Below, in pieces: positions 7,480-14,186 of a DNA stretch of 22,912 bases (position 1 is the first letter of the stretch; each line of letters opens with the position of its first letter). Origin of the DNA: a bacterium (GTDB lineage Bacteria; UBP15; UBA6099; JAJRTR01). The notes under the pieces are model-generated. The model saw only the letters and a list, made by a program, of their open reading frames with translations, did no database searches and was not told where the DNA came from. The stretch lies in contig JAJRTR010000175.1 in NCBI GenBank assembly GCA_024278215.1, forward strand, positions 1-22,912. Direction: 5' to 3'. The position numbers and the translations under genes are program-made.

Positions 7480-8295
7480 TCATTGGCCGACATCGACGGA
7501 TTCAACACGGGTGGCCATGTCGCCAATCAGTAGTTTCGAGGTTTTCAAAAAAGCATCGGGGTCGCCCGTAACATAGAATTTCTTTGTACCCGGCGCACTG
7601 TGTTTTTTCCTGCTGATCCCTTTGTCCATCAGTGTCTTGTTGCAGAGCACCGCGGTGCGTTTCGCGGGGTCGATGATCGTGACCGCCGGGGTGAGGATGT
7701 CCTGGATAATCGTCTTAATGAAAGGCAGGTGCGTGCAGCCGAGTATAATCGTGTCGATGTCCTCATTCCTCATGGGCTGGATGCATTTGTCGGTGAGCCG
7801 CCTCATTTCCGGCGAACCCACTTTCCCCTTCTCGATCAGTGGTATCAGGTCCGTGCACGACTCTGTGAGTATCTTCACCGTCGGATCGAAATTGTCCATG
7901 AACTTGCGGTATACCTGGCTGTCGACAGTTCTCTGTGTGGCCCACACTCCGATGCGGAAATTGTATGTAACATACAGCGCGGCGGCGACACAGCCGTAGT
8001 TGATAATGCCGACAACCGGCACTGTGCTCTTTATGTCCTTTTCTATCTGAGGAAGCAGCCCGCTGACAGTGTTGCAGGCGATAACGATCATCTTGCAGTC
8101 CTGTTTTTCGAGAAAATGAATGAGCTGCTCCGAATAGGCTACTATCTCGTCCTCTGTCCTTGTGCCGTAAGGCATTCGCGCGGTGTCGGCAAGATATATA
8201 TAATCCTCGTAGGGCATGAAGCTGTCGAGTTCCCTCAACAGGGTCAGTCCTCCAACACCGGAATCAAAAACACCTACAGGCCTGTTGTCGCTCAT
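7480..8295 (-). CDS. murI: Glutamate racemase
   Basis: MurI makes D-glutamate for peptidoglycan. The 271-residue protein has both catalytic halves: FDSGVGGLT (D11-S12) near the N-terminus, ACNT with C74, and LGCTHLPF with C187, the two cysteines acting as acid and base. MPYGTRTEDEI matches the family's PYG block. Length is normal. The Shine-Dalgarno site (AGGG) is about 14 bases from the ATG, longer than for neighbouring genes. It follows the split dacB gene by 47 bases on the same strand, so two cell-wall genes lie together. Confidence 0.95.
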   Translation of the reverse strand: MSDNRPVGVFDSGVGGLTLLRELDSFMPYEDYIYLADTARMPYGTRTEDEIVAYSEQLIHFLEKQDCKMIVIACNTVSGLLPQIEKDIKSTVPVVGIINYGCVAAALYVTYNFRIGVWATQRTVDSQVYRKFMDNFDPTVKILTESCTDLIPLIEKGKVGSPEMRRLTDKCIQPMRNEDIDTIILGCTHLPFIKTIIQDILTPAVTIIDPAKRTAVLCNKTLMDKGISRKKHSAPGTKKFYVTGDPDAFLKTSKLLIGDMATRVESVDVGQ

Positions 8296-8342
8296 TTTGT
8301 ACGTTATTTCCCTAAAATTTACTTTGATATTCCCTCTAAAAA

Positions 8343-9053
8343 CTATATATTCAACATCTGCAAAACAATACGGTCCTGAAGCTTTCTGATGTAATTCGAG
8401 TGAACTTCATAACCGTTCATTATCATACTGAACGCGGCGGTGTTTCCGTTTGGACGTATGTAATAACCGCTCAGGGAACACACGCCCCGCAATGCTCCGG
8501 TCTTTGCCCAGAAACGCCCTTTTGTCTCGATCAATCGCTTTTTAAGCGTGCCTTTTTCGCCGGGCGTCGCCAGCACTCTCCTGAACTCCTCCCTGAGATA
8601 TGAATTATAGAACGCATACAGCAGCGCATTCAATACTCCCGGGGTTAATCTGTTTTTTCGCGATAGTCCTGAACCATCTTCAATATGTATCGTACCGTCC
8701 GTTGCAATATTGTATTTTTTGATAATATCGCCCACTGTCCGTGTGCCCGATTCGCGAGTGCCCGCCTCTCCCTTGAGCGCTCCGATAACCCTTATCATCT
8801 GCTCCGCGATAAAATTGTCGCTGTAATTCCCCATCACTTCCAGCACATCCACAAGCTCCTCCGACGGAATGCGCCTGAAAAATCTGTAACCTGCCGGAAC
8901 ATCTTTCCTCTTTGCCATCCTTACGTCTACTTCTACTCCCGCCCGCCTTAATGCGCCTGTCAGGACAGAACCATAAAACAATGCCGGATACAAGACGGGA
9001 TATTCGTGTTCGACAACACTGCCGCAATGCACCTTTCCGCTTATCGTTATCAT
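8343..9053 (-). CDS. dacB: DacB/PBP4-type D-Ala-D-Ala carboxypeptidase, C-terminal part of a stop-split gene
   Basis: This 236-residue segment continues in the same frame from the upstream N-terminal part; only a single TAA at 9075-9077 separates them. It carries the SxN motif as SDN (about residues 78-80), the DGSGLSR loop, and KTG (184-186) in FWAKTGALRG, all typical of S13 peptidases. The first ATG after the stop is at 9053, with only a weak CAGGA upstream. Translated alone it would lack a signal peptide and the nucleophilic SxxK, so it should be inactive. Possible explanations are nonsense mutation, sequencing error or read-through. The coding pattern is otherwise intact. Confidence 0.85.
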   Translation of the reverse strand: MITISGKVHCGSVVEHEYPVLYPALFYGSVLTGALRRAGVEVDVRMAKRKDVPAGYRFFRRIPSEELVDVLEVMGNYSDNFIAEQMIRVIGALKGEAGTRESGTRTVGDIIKKYNIATDGTIHIEDGSGLSRKNRLTPGVLNALLYAFYNSYLREEFRRVLATPGEKGTLKKRLIETKGRFWAKTGALRGVCSLSGYYIRPNGNTAAFSMIMNGYEVHSNYIRKLQDRIVLQMLNI

Positions 9054-9074
9054 TCCACGCGCATCCTGGGTAAC

Positions 9075-9788
9075 TTAAATCTCGGTAGCGCCCTTTGATA
9101 CACTCTCAACATTATTCCTTATCAGCGAAATGTCCGGAACCGGATCGAATTCGATATTCGCCGGGCGGCCCGGCGTCGTATCGCCCCGTATTTCCATTTT
9201 AAGACAGTTTCCGCCCGCGGACAGCGCACCCGGCCTCGGCGCGTAGCACCATTCGAGGTCATCCTCCTCCCACGAATCCGGCCTGTCGCTTCCTGCAAAA
9301 AATGTATCATCCAGCCACAGAACCCCTGAAACTTTTTTCAGGCCGCTCCTCACTATCCGGCGCGCAATCTCATCGGCTCCCTCCGTGGCATTCTCCTCGT
9401 AAAACTCATCTTTCATCGTCGGGTCGCCGTAACCCTTAACATAGAGTCCCCCCGCCTTTCCACTTGCTCCATCAAATCCCTTCGCGAAAAAATCTGTGTA
9501 AAATCTGTATCTCGGCCCCAGCGCCAGTATCGCCGCGCCCGCTGTAATAAGCTTCATATTCGATGCCGGTATGAAAACCCTGTTTTCATTTATTTTCAAC
9601 AGCACCTTTCCCGTGTCCAGGTCCTGAATAAGTATTCCTACAACCGCTCCCTTCAACAGCCCGTCACTCGCAATTTTCCTTATCTCATCGACATTCCGAT
9701 TATCCGCCAATGCTCCGGATGCTGCAAAATAAAACATAACAGTGCAAATAACCGCAGTATTTCTTATTGTTTTCAATATCTTTCTCAT
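9075..9788 (-). CDS. dacB: DacB/PBP4-type D-Ala-D-Ala carboxypeptidase, N-terminal part of a stop-split gene
   Basis: The 237-residue part starts at ATG with GGGAG 8 bases upstream. A signal peptide (residues 1-28, ending GALA-DN) sends it to the periplasm. The S13 nucleophile motif is SNMK (S76, K79) in FIPASNMKL. The domain insert typical of PBP4 begins after YGDPTMKD and includes WLDDTFFAG and GALSAGGN. The frame ends at TAA (9075-9077), yet the downstream bases continue the same protein without frameshift. Read through, the whole gene (8343-9788) would give about 481 residues, normal for DacB, with all three catalytic motifs. As written, neither part can be a complete enzyme. Confidence 0.87.
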   Translation of the reverse strand: MRKILKTIRNTAVICTVMFYFAASGALADNRNVDEIRKIASDGLLKGAVVGILIQDLDTGKVLLKINENRVFIPASNMKLITAGAAILALGPRYRFYTDFFAKGFDGASGKAGGLYVKGYGDPTMKDEFYEENATEGADEIARRIVRSGLKKVSGVLWLDDTFFAGSDRPDSWEEDDLEWCYAPRPGALSAGGNCLKMEIRGDTTPGRPANIEFDPVPDISLIRNNVESVSKGATEI

Positions 9789-10446
9789 CTGCGATGCTCC
9801 CTTTGCACCTATATATTATCATCCCCTATTACTGCCATTTTTTGTTACATTCCTTAGAGACCTTCTTTTAGTAATCGAATCGTTCAATGCAGACATGATA
9901 TAATTTCTTGTTTTATCCGTACTATCATGTCGGCCCTAACCCTTAAATGCTTCCACTGCAATCACAAATATAATCACGACAAATTACAAATGTCTGAACA
10001 AAACATTCACCCTGTGTTTTTGCATGTGTATGTTATTATCTAATTCCGTATTTGTACACATATCACTTACGAAAGCACAAAAATATGATAGTCCAATGCG
10101 CTGTTTGCTTTTAAGGTCAATATGCCGTCCCTGTTCTATCCGATGCTTAATTGCGCAATAACATCCATACACACAAAAATGCCAAAGTCGTAATATATCG
10201 ATTATTTAAAGTATATTTTTCTTCTTTACACAATTTCAACGTGCAATAACGCATGATGTATTATTTTTCCATCCCAGGGATTGAACATGCCTGAAAACCA
10301 AATGTTTACCGGAGAACATGTTAAAACGCATTGCATGTAACTTTGCAATAATACATTATCATAAGAACACGGATATACCTTTTTGCCAGTCTTCAGTGAA
10401 ACGAATCATTTAAGTCGTGAAGATATATATTTTTAAAAGCAAATTA

Positions 10447-10464
10447 TGTAATTACGTAATTACA
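10447..10464. promoter_or_regulatory. 18-bp perfect palindrome, candidate operator upstream of ispD
   Basis: TGTAATTACGTAATTACA reads the same on both strands and is also a tandem pair of the palindrome GTAATTAC. It lies about 110 bases upstream of the ispD -10 box and about 180 bases before its start. Such a site suits a dimeric repressor or activator. Which gene it controls, if any, is not known. Confidence 0.45.
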
Positions 10465-10569
10465 CACCGGGATTGTGTTCCGGCATTCAAGCATATTACA
10501 TGATGAATATGGTGTAACTATAAAATTACGAGAGATTAGAAAGATTACAGAGCCAATCGCTGTTGAATG

Positions 10570-10578
10570 TGGTATACT
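10570..10578 (+). promoter_or_regulatory. Extended -10 promoter for ispD
   Basis: TG (10570-10571), one base, then TATACT (10573-10578) form an extended -10 element. No good -35 is present at the expected spacing, which an extended -10 can tolerate. The leader before the ATG would be about 60 bases, with GAGG at 10633-10636 as ribosome-binding site. Confidence 0.45.
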
Positions 10579-10647
10579 ATAGTGAAAAGCTGCTTGTTCC
10601 GGAGAGCCACACGTTCAAATGATTATTTCTGATGAGGTTATGACACT

Positions 10648-11319
10648 ATGATTTACGCAATTATCCTTTGTGCCGGCTCAGGAGCCAGACTCGGGGCGGA
10701 TACACCTAAATGCTTTGTAGAAATAAATGAAAAACCAATGTTTTTCTATTCCGTTCGACTCATGGCGAATAATAGCATGATAGATAATATCGTGCTAACC
10801 TGCCCGGCAGGATGGAAAAAAAGCACTGAAAATCTGATCGCCGGATGGGGATTCAATAATATAGTTGTAATTGAGGGCGGTAAAAGCCGACAGGAAAGTG
10901 TTTTTCTCGCTCTGAAAACCCTACCGGAAAATACATCATATATCGTTATACATGATGGCGCCAGGCCCTGCGCGTCGAATGACCTTCTGTCTCTTGTCCT
11001 TTATAATGCAATTGAGCACAGCGCCTGCGTTCCTGTTATTCCAGCTACCGATACTATAAAAATTCTCGATGACAACAAATATGTCTTAAAAACCCTCGAC
11101 CGTGCATCACTCGTTATGGCCCAAACACCACAGGCCTTTAATTTCAATATCCTGCTCGCTGCTCATATCCACGCAGCCGAAAATGATTTTATCGCAACTG
11201 ACGACTCTTCAATCCTGGAACATTATGGAAGAAAGACTTTCGCTGTCGACGGAAGTATTGCAAATATTAAAATCACACACCCACAGGATATAATTCTCGC
11301 AAAACGCCTGCTTTTATGA
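10648..11319 (+). CDS. ispD: 2-C-methyl-D-erythritol 4-phosphate cytidylyltransferase
   Basis: IspD transfers CMP from CTP to methylerythritol phosphate in the MEP isoprenoid pathway. The 223-residue protein shows the nucleotide-binding start (LCAGSGARLG, then PKCF), the HDGARP motif, PATDTIK, LDRASLVMAQTPQAF and the ATDDSS-to-NIKITHP end, all IspD signatures. The related ribitol-phosphate enzyme TarI is less likely given the TPKCF and QTPQAF context. It stands alone: no ispF, no operon partner, and more than 1.4 kb of non-coding AT-rich DNA downstream. Its base composition is clearly more AT-rich than that of the genes on either side, with many AAT, ATA and ATT codons. This fits a different history or relaxed composition in this island. 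Confidence 0.9.
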   Translation: MIYAIILCAGSGARLGADTPKCFVEINEKPMFFYSVRLMANNSMIDNIVLTCPAGWKKSTENLIAGWGFNNIVVIEGGKSRQESVFLALKTLPENTSYIVIHDGARPCASNDLLSLVLYNAIEHSACVPVIPATDTIKILDDNKYVLKTLDRASLVMAQTPQAFNFNILLAAHIHAAENDFIATDDSSILEHYGRKTFAVDGSIANIKITHPQDIILAKRLLL

Positions 11320-11930
11320 TATTTTTGTTATCCAACGTATGCCTAATCACAATCCTTCCTGCTCTTTTAGATCTAACGTACTGATATTATTAAGCATCTT
11401 TATACATCATACCGCTTCATAAACTATCATAAAGAATCATAATATTTCTTTCCTGTTTCCTCGATAATCATTGAAAGAACACAAAACATGATCGTTCTAT
11501 ACCTTATCAAAACTCCCTATAACACTCTTTCACACGCCATTTACCGCTTTTGGCTCTTTGTCTTCGATATTATTGGTACGACACAAGCAGTAACAATACA
11601 ACAAATCATATAACATTATTTCAGTCTCCTTTTTCAGCAATATCTCACTTTTAAATATCTGCTACAATGTAATTTTATATTTAATATATTTTGATTTTAG
11701 TTTCCCTCTATGTTTTGTGTGATTTAATCTGATTTTGTGTATAAATCAGTTAATTATGTTTTTACAAATATCAGATTTTCAATAGCATCTTATGTATCCT
11801 GTTTGCATTTTATGTGCATCCTTTAAATATCATTTCCTGACTTTTCAATATATTTGTTGATATCTGATAATGGTAATTTGCCATATTTTTTTCATTATTT
11901 TTGTGTAATATTGAAAAAACCGATTGTTTG

Positions 11931-12125
11931 TATTGCAATAGCAATATGTTTTCTGCTTTTCCATAATCAATTACGGTATTGCATAATAACAAAGCGCTGT
12001 ATATTGCTATTATCGTCGGAAGATTGCCATTTTATTAAAATCAATCTCATATATCATATAATGCAATATTTACCCATTAAAAGCCTGAAATTAGCAATAT
12101 CGTGTTTTCAATGATTTTATATTGC
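11931..12125. repeat. Cluster of GCAATA/TATTGC hexamers
   Basis: Eight copies of GCAATA or its complement TATTGC occur in 195 bases: at 11931, 11935, 11941, 11977, 12002, 12063, 12094 and 12120. The first two form the palindrome TATTGCAATA (11931-11940). For random DNA of this composition I would estimate well under one copy. They are irregularly spaced and in both orientations, so this is not a simple tandem repeat. Confidence 0.5.
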
Positions 12126-12577
12126 CTTTTATATCCATTGGAGAAATACATATTGTAATATTTTAGTTGTACATCGGGAATACATAAGAAGCGCCTCAAA
12201 GAATACATCAAAGCTGAACAGTGTAAAACACGTCGTAGTGTCGTGTCAACAAGAAAAGATGTAAGAGCCAATTGCACAATTCTGATTTCTGCTGCGGTCG
12301 CGCGAAATTGTCCTCGACATATTCTACAGAACGCCTGAGAGGATTTTATACATCCGCCTTACTCTGAACAATTTTGCTCGACCTCACTACGAACATTATT
12401 TTGCAATCGACGCTCTGTTTTATAAAAAAATGTTATGACAGACCTGATATACTTTTGTGCTTTTGGGAAAGGTGACTGTTTCAATTTTAAAGGGCAATGA
12501 GATAATTGACTGAAAAGCATGGTTTTTTGCAAGTGTATATATCATGTGAGTTATCCGGATTACGTAAGGCTATGTAC

Positions 12578-12605
12578 TTGCATTTCTATAACTTCATATT
12601 ATAAT
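12578..12605 (+). promoter_or_regulatory. Sigma70-type promoter for the hdrCBA-mvhD-metVF operon
   Basis: TTGCAT (12578-12583) and TATAAT (12600-12605) are separated by 16 bases. The -10 is a perfect consensus. Transcription would start near 12612, leaving a leader of about 130 bases before hdrC. It is the best promoter in the region and faces the right way. Confidence 0.6.
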
Positions 12606-12666
12606 GTCGTAAGTTTGGGATTATGAAAATGATATCGGGCGATTGTTCAGGATACGAGGACAAAAC

Positions 12667-12709
12667 GCTGTTAACAGCATAGAGAAGGCAACGCGAAGCA
12701 CAACGTGCT
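12667..12709. promoter_or_regulatory. Palindromes in the hdrC leader
   Basis: GCTGTTAACAGC (12667-12678) is a perfect 12-bp palindrome, and AGCAC-AAC-GTGCT (12697-12709) is a short hairpin. Both lie between the proposed transcription start and the hdrC ribosome-binding site. They could be an operator and an mRNA hairpin that limits access to the start. A redox- or C1-responsive control is possible, but nothing in the sequence identifies the regulator. Confidence 0.4.
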
Positions 12710-12742
12710 GTGAAGGTTGCGGCGCGGAAAGGGGGCGCGGAA

Positions 12743-13288
12743 ATGAGCACAACCGTAGTAAAACCCGATAGGGAATTCACGAAAAAGATAAGCGAGGCGA
12801 GTGGGGTGGATGTCAGCGCGTGCTACCAGTGCATGAAATGCTCGGCGGGCTGCCCGGTGGCGGAAGTTTCGGACTCGACGCCGGCGCATATACTTAGAAA
12901 AGTGCTGCTGGGGATGAAAGACGAGTTGATGCAGGGCGACTTTATATGGCTGTGCATCGGATGCGAGACATGCAAAACACGATGTCCGCAGGATATAAGC
13001 ACGCGCGCGGTAGTGGACGCGCTCAAACACATGGCATTTGAAGAAAACGCGGAACCAAAGGAAAAGAACGTGGCACTGCTTTATAGAACGTTCCTCAATA
13101 TAGTGAAGACCAGAGGGCGAATAAACGAGCCGCTCCTGATGATGCACTACAAGATGGGTTCGAAGGATTACATGGGCGATATGGACCTTGGAATGGAAAT
13201 GATAAAGAAGGGCAAGATGGGCATCAATCCGCTCTCGGGCAGGATCAGAGGAAGCCGCCAGGTGAGAGAAATCATCGGGGAGAAATAG
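12743..13288 (+). CDS. hdrC: Heterodisulfide reductase-type subunit C (iron-sulfur)
   Basis: HdrC carries two [4Fe-4S] clusters that pass electrons between HdrA and HdrB. The 181-residue protein has two ferredoxin-type motifs, C27-C30-C33-C37 (CYQCMKCSAGCP) and C71-C74-C77-C81 (CIGCETCKTRCP), the normal HdrC layout. ATG at 12743 is preferred because AAGGGGG lies 8-9 bases upstream; a GTG at 12710 adds 11 residues without a good site. It is the first gene of a six-gene cluster and ends 4 bases before hdrB. There is no methanogen CoM/CoB metabolism in view, so the heterodisulfide name reflects homology only; the likely role is electron transfer in a soluble complex. Confidence 0.93.
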   Translation: MSTTVVKPDREFTKKISEASGVDVSACYQCMKCSAGCPVAEVSDSTPAHILRKVLLGMKDELMQGDFIWLCIGCETCKTRCPQDISTRAVVDALKHMAFEENAEPKEKNVALLYRTFLNIVKTRGRINEPLLMMHYKMGSKDYMGDMDLGMEMIKKGKMGINPLSGRIRGSRQVREIIGEK

Positions 13289-13292
13289 GTCA

Positions 13293-14165
13293 ATGGCAAA
13301 AAAATACACATATTATCCCGGCTGCTCGTCGCACACGTCGGGAAAAGATTTTGAGGAATCGCTGCAGGCGGTCTGCCGGCATCTCGGAGTGGAACTGATC
13401 GAGTTGCCGGACTGGAATTGCTGCGGAGCGAGCGCGACACATATCGCCGAGCACGAAGTGGGTGTCCAACTCAGCCTGCGAAACCTCGCAATGGCGGAAA
13501 AGTTGGCCGACCGCGATGTGGTTACTGCCTGCGCCGCCTGCTACTCGCATCTCAAATACGCAGAGTACGCGGCGAAGAACGAAGGCGTAAAAAGCAAGAT
13601 CGGGCAGTATGACGGCAAGATCGGCGCTCGCAATCTCATAGACATTCTGCACAACGATGTCGGTCTCGACGAGATTGCCGCAAATGTGAAACATAAACTA
13701 GAAGGGCTCAGGCCTGTCGGTTACTATGGTTGCCTGATGCTGCGCCCGCCGGAAGTGATGCAGCTTGACGATGTCGAAAATCCGAAGTATATGGAAGACA
13801 TTGTCGGCGCGCTGGGCGGCGAGCCGGTACACTGGTCGTACAAGACGGAATGTTGCGGCGCGAGCCTCGCGATTCCCCGCACGGACATTGTTCTGAAACT
13901 TGTCGGCAAACTACTCGCGAAGGCAGAAGAGGCGGGCGCGAACTGCATAGTCACGGCGTGTCCGCTCTGCCAGCTCAACGTCGATTCGAGGCAGAAGCAG
14001 GCGGGCGAACTGCTTGGAAAATCGTTTAATCTGCCTGTGTATTATTTTACCGAACTAATAGGCATCGCATTCGGCATACAGGAATACCGGACATGGCTCA
14101 ACCGCCACATAGTAGACCCGAAGCCTCTCATCGACCAGGTGCTCTCCGCACCTGCCGCTCGCTGA
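13293..14165 (+). CDS. hdrB: Heterodisulfide reductase-type subunit B (CCG domains)
   Basis: HdrB holds two unusual noncubane [4Fe-4S] clusters in its CCG domains. In this 290-residue protein the first motif is C11, C43-C44, C80 and C83, matching CX31CCX35CXXC exactly. The second is C147, C187-C188, C223 and C226, also complete. In methanogens these clusters reduce the CoM-S-S-CoB disulfide; in bacterial Hdr-Met complexes the true acceptor is uncertain, and HdrB may serve as the electron exit toward MetF or an unknown disulfide. It begins 4 bases after hdrC, which supports coupled translation, and precedes hdrA by 21 bases. Confidence 0.94.
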   Translation: MAKKYTYYPGCSSHTSGKDFEESLQAVCRHLGVELIELPDWNCCGASATHIAEHEVGVQLSLRNLAMAEKLADRDVVTACAACYSHLKYAEYAAKNEGVKSKIGQYDGKIGARNLIDILHNDVGLDEIAANVKHKLEGLRPVGYYGCLMLRPPEVMQLDDVENPKYMEDIVGALGGEPVHWSYKTECCGASLAIPRTDIVLKLVGKLLAKAEEAGANCIVTACPLCQLNVDSRQKQAGELLGKSFNLPVYYFTELIGIAFGIQEYRTWLNRHIVDPKPLIDQVLSAPAAR

Positions 14166-14186
14166 CAACAAGGAAGGGACTTGATC

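Larger units (their letters stand above)
9789..10647. other. AT-rich intergenic region between divergent dacB and ispD
   Basis: About 860 bases with no convincing gene: reading frames are short, lack ribosome-binding sites and have no recognisable product. The region should hold the divergent promoters for dacB and ispD. It contains an 18-bp perfect palindrome (10447-10464), three GCAATA hexamers (10155, 10243, 10345) and a 10-base inverted pair ATGTATTATT (10255-10264) / AATAATACAT (10347-10356). No tRNA-like fold was seen by eye. Confidence 0.6.
11320..12742. other. AT-rich non-coding region upstream of the hdr operon
   Basis: About 1.4 kb with no supportable gene. The longest open stretch (11854-12114) would start at TTG without a ribosome-binding site and codes for a low-complexity Ile/Leu/Cys product. 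The region is strongly AT-rich to about 12240 and more mixed afterwards. Features seen are the GCAATA/TATTGC cluster (11931-12125), three TTTTGTGT repeats (11713, 11733, 11899), an AATTG-CA-CAATT inverted repeat (12270-12281) and the promoter at 12578-12605. It may hold a non-coding RNA, a long regulatory region or a decayed gene. Confidence 0.55.

Noticed and set aside
9984-10172. 62-residue minus-strand frame between dacB and ispD
   Set aside because: No ribosome-binding site, no recognisable motif, and lies in AT-rich non-coding DNA.
10648-11319. Alternative call as TarI (ribitol-5-phosphate cytidylyltransferase)
   Set aside because: The HDGARP, DTIK, QTPQAF and NIKITHP motifs fit IspD better, and no teichoic-acid gene is adjacent.
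11736-11744. TGTGTATAA, a match to the DnaA box TTATNCACA on the minus strand
   Set aside because: A single match in AT-rich DNA with no dnaA, dnaN or further good boxes nearby; not enough to propose an origin.
11854-12114. 86-residue frame in the AT-rich region
   Set aside because: TTG start without a Shine-Dalgarno site and a composition expected from random AT-rich DNA.
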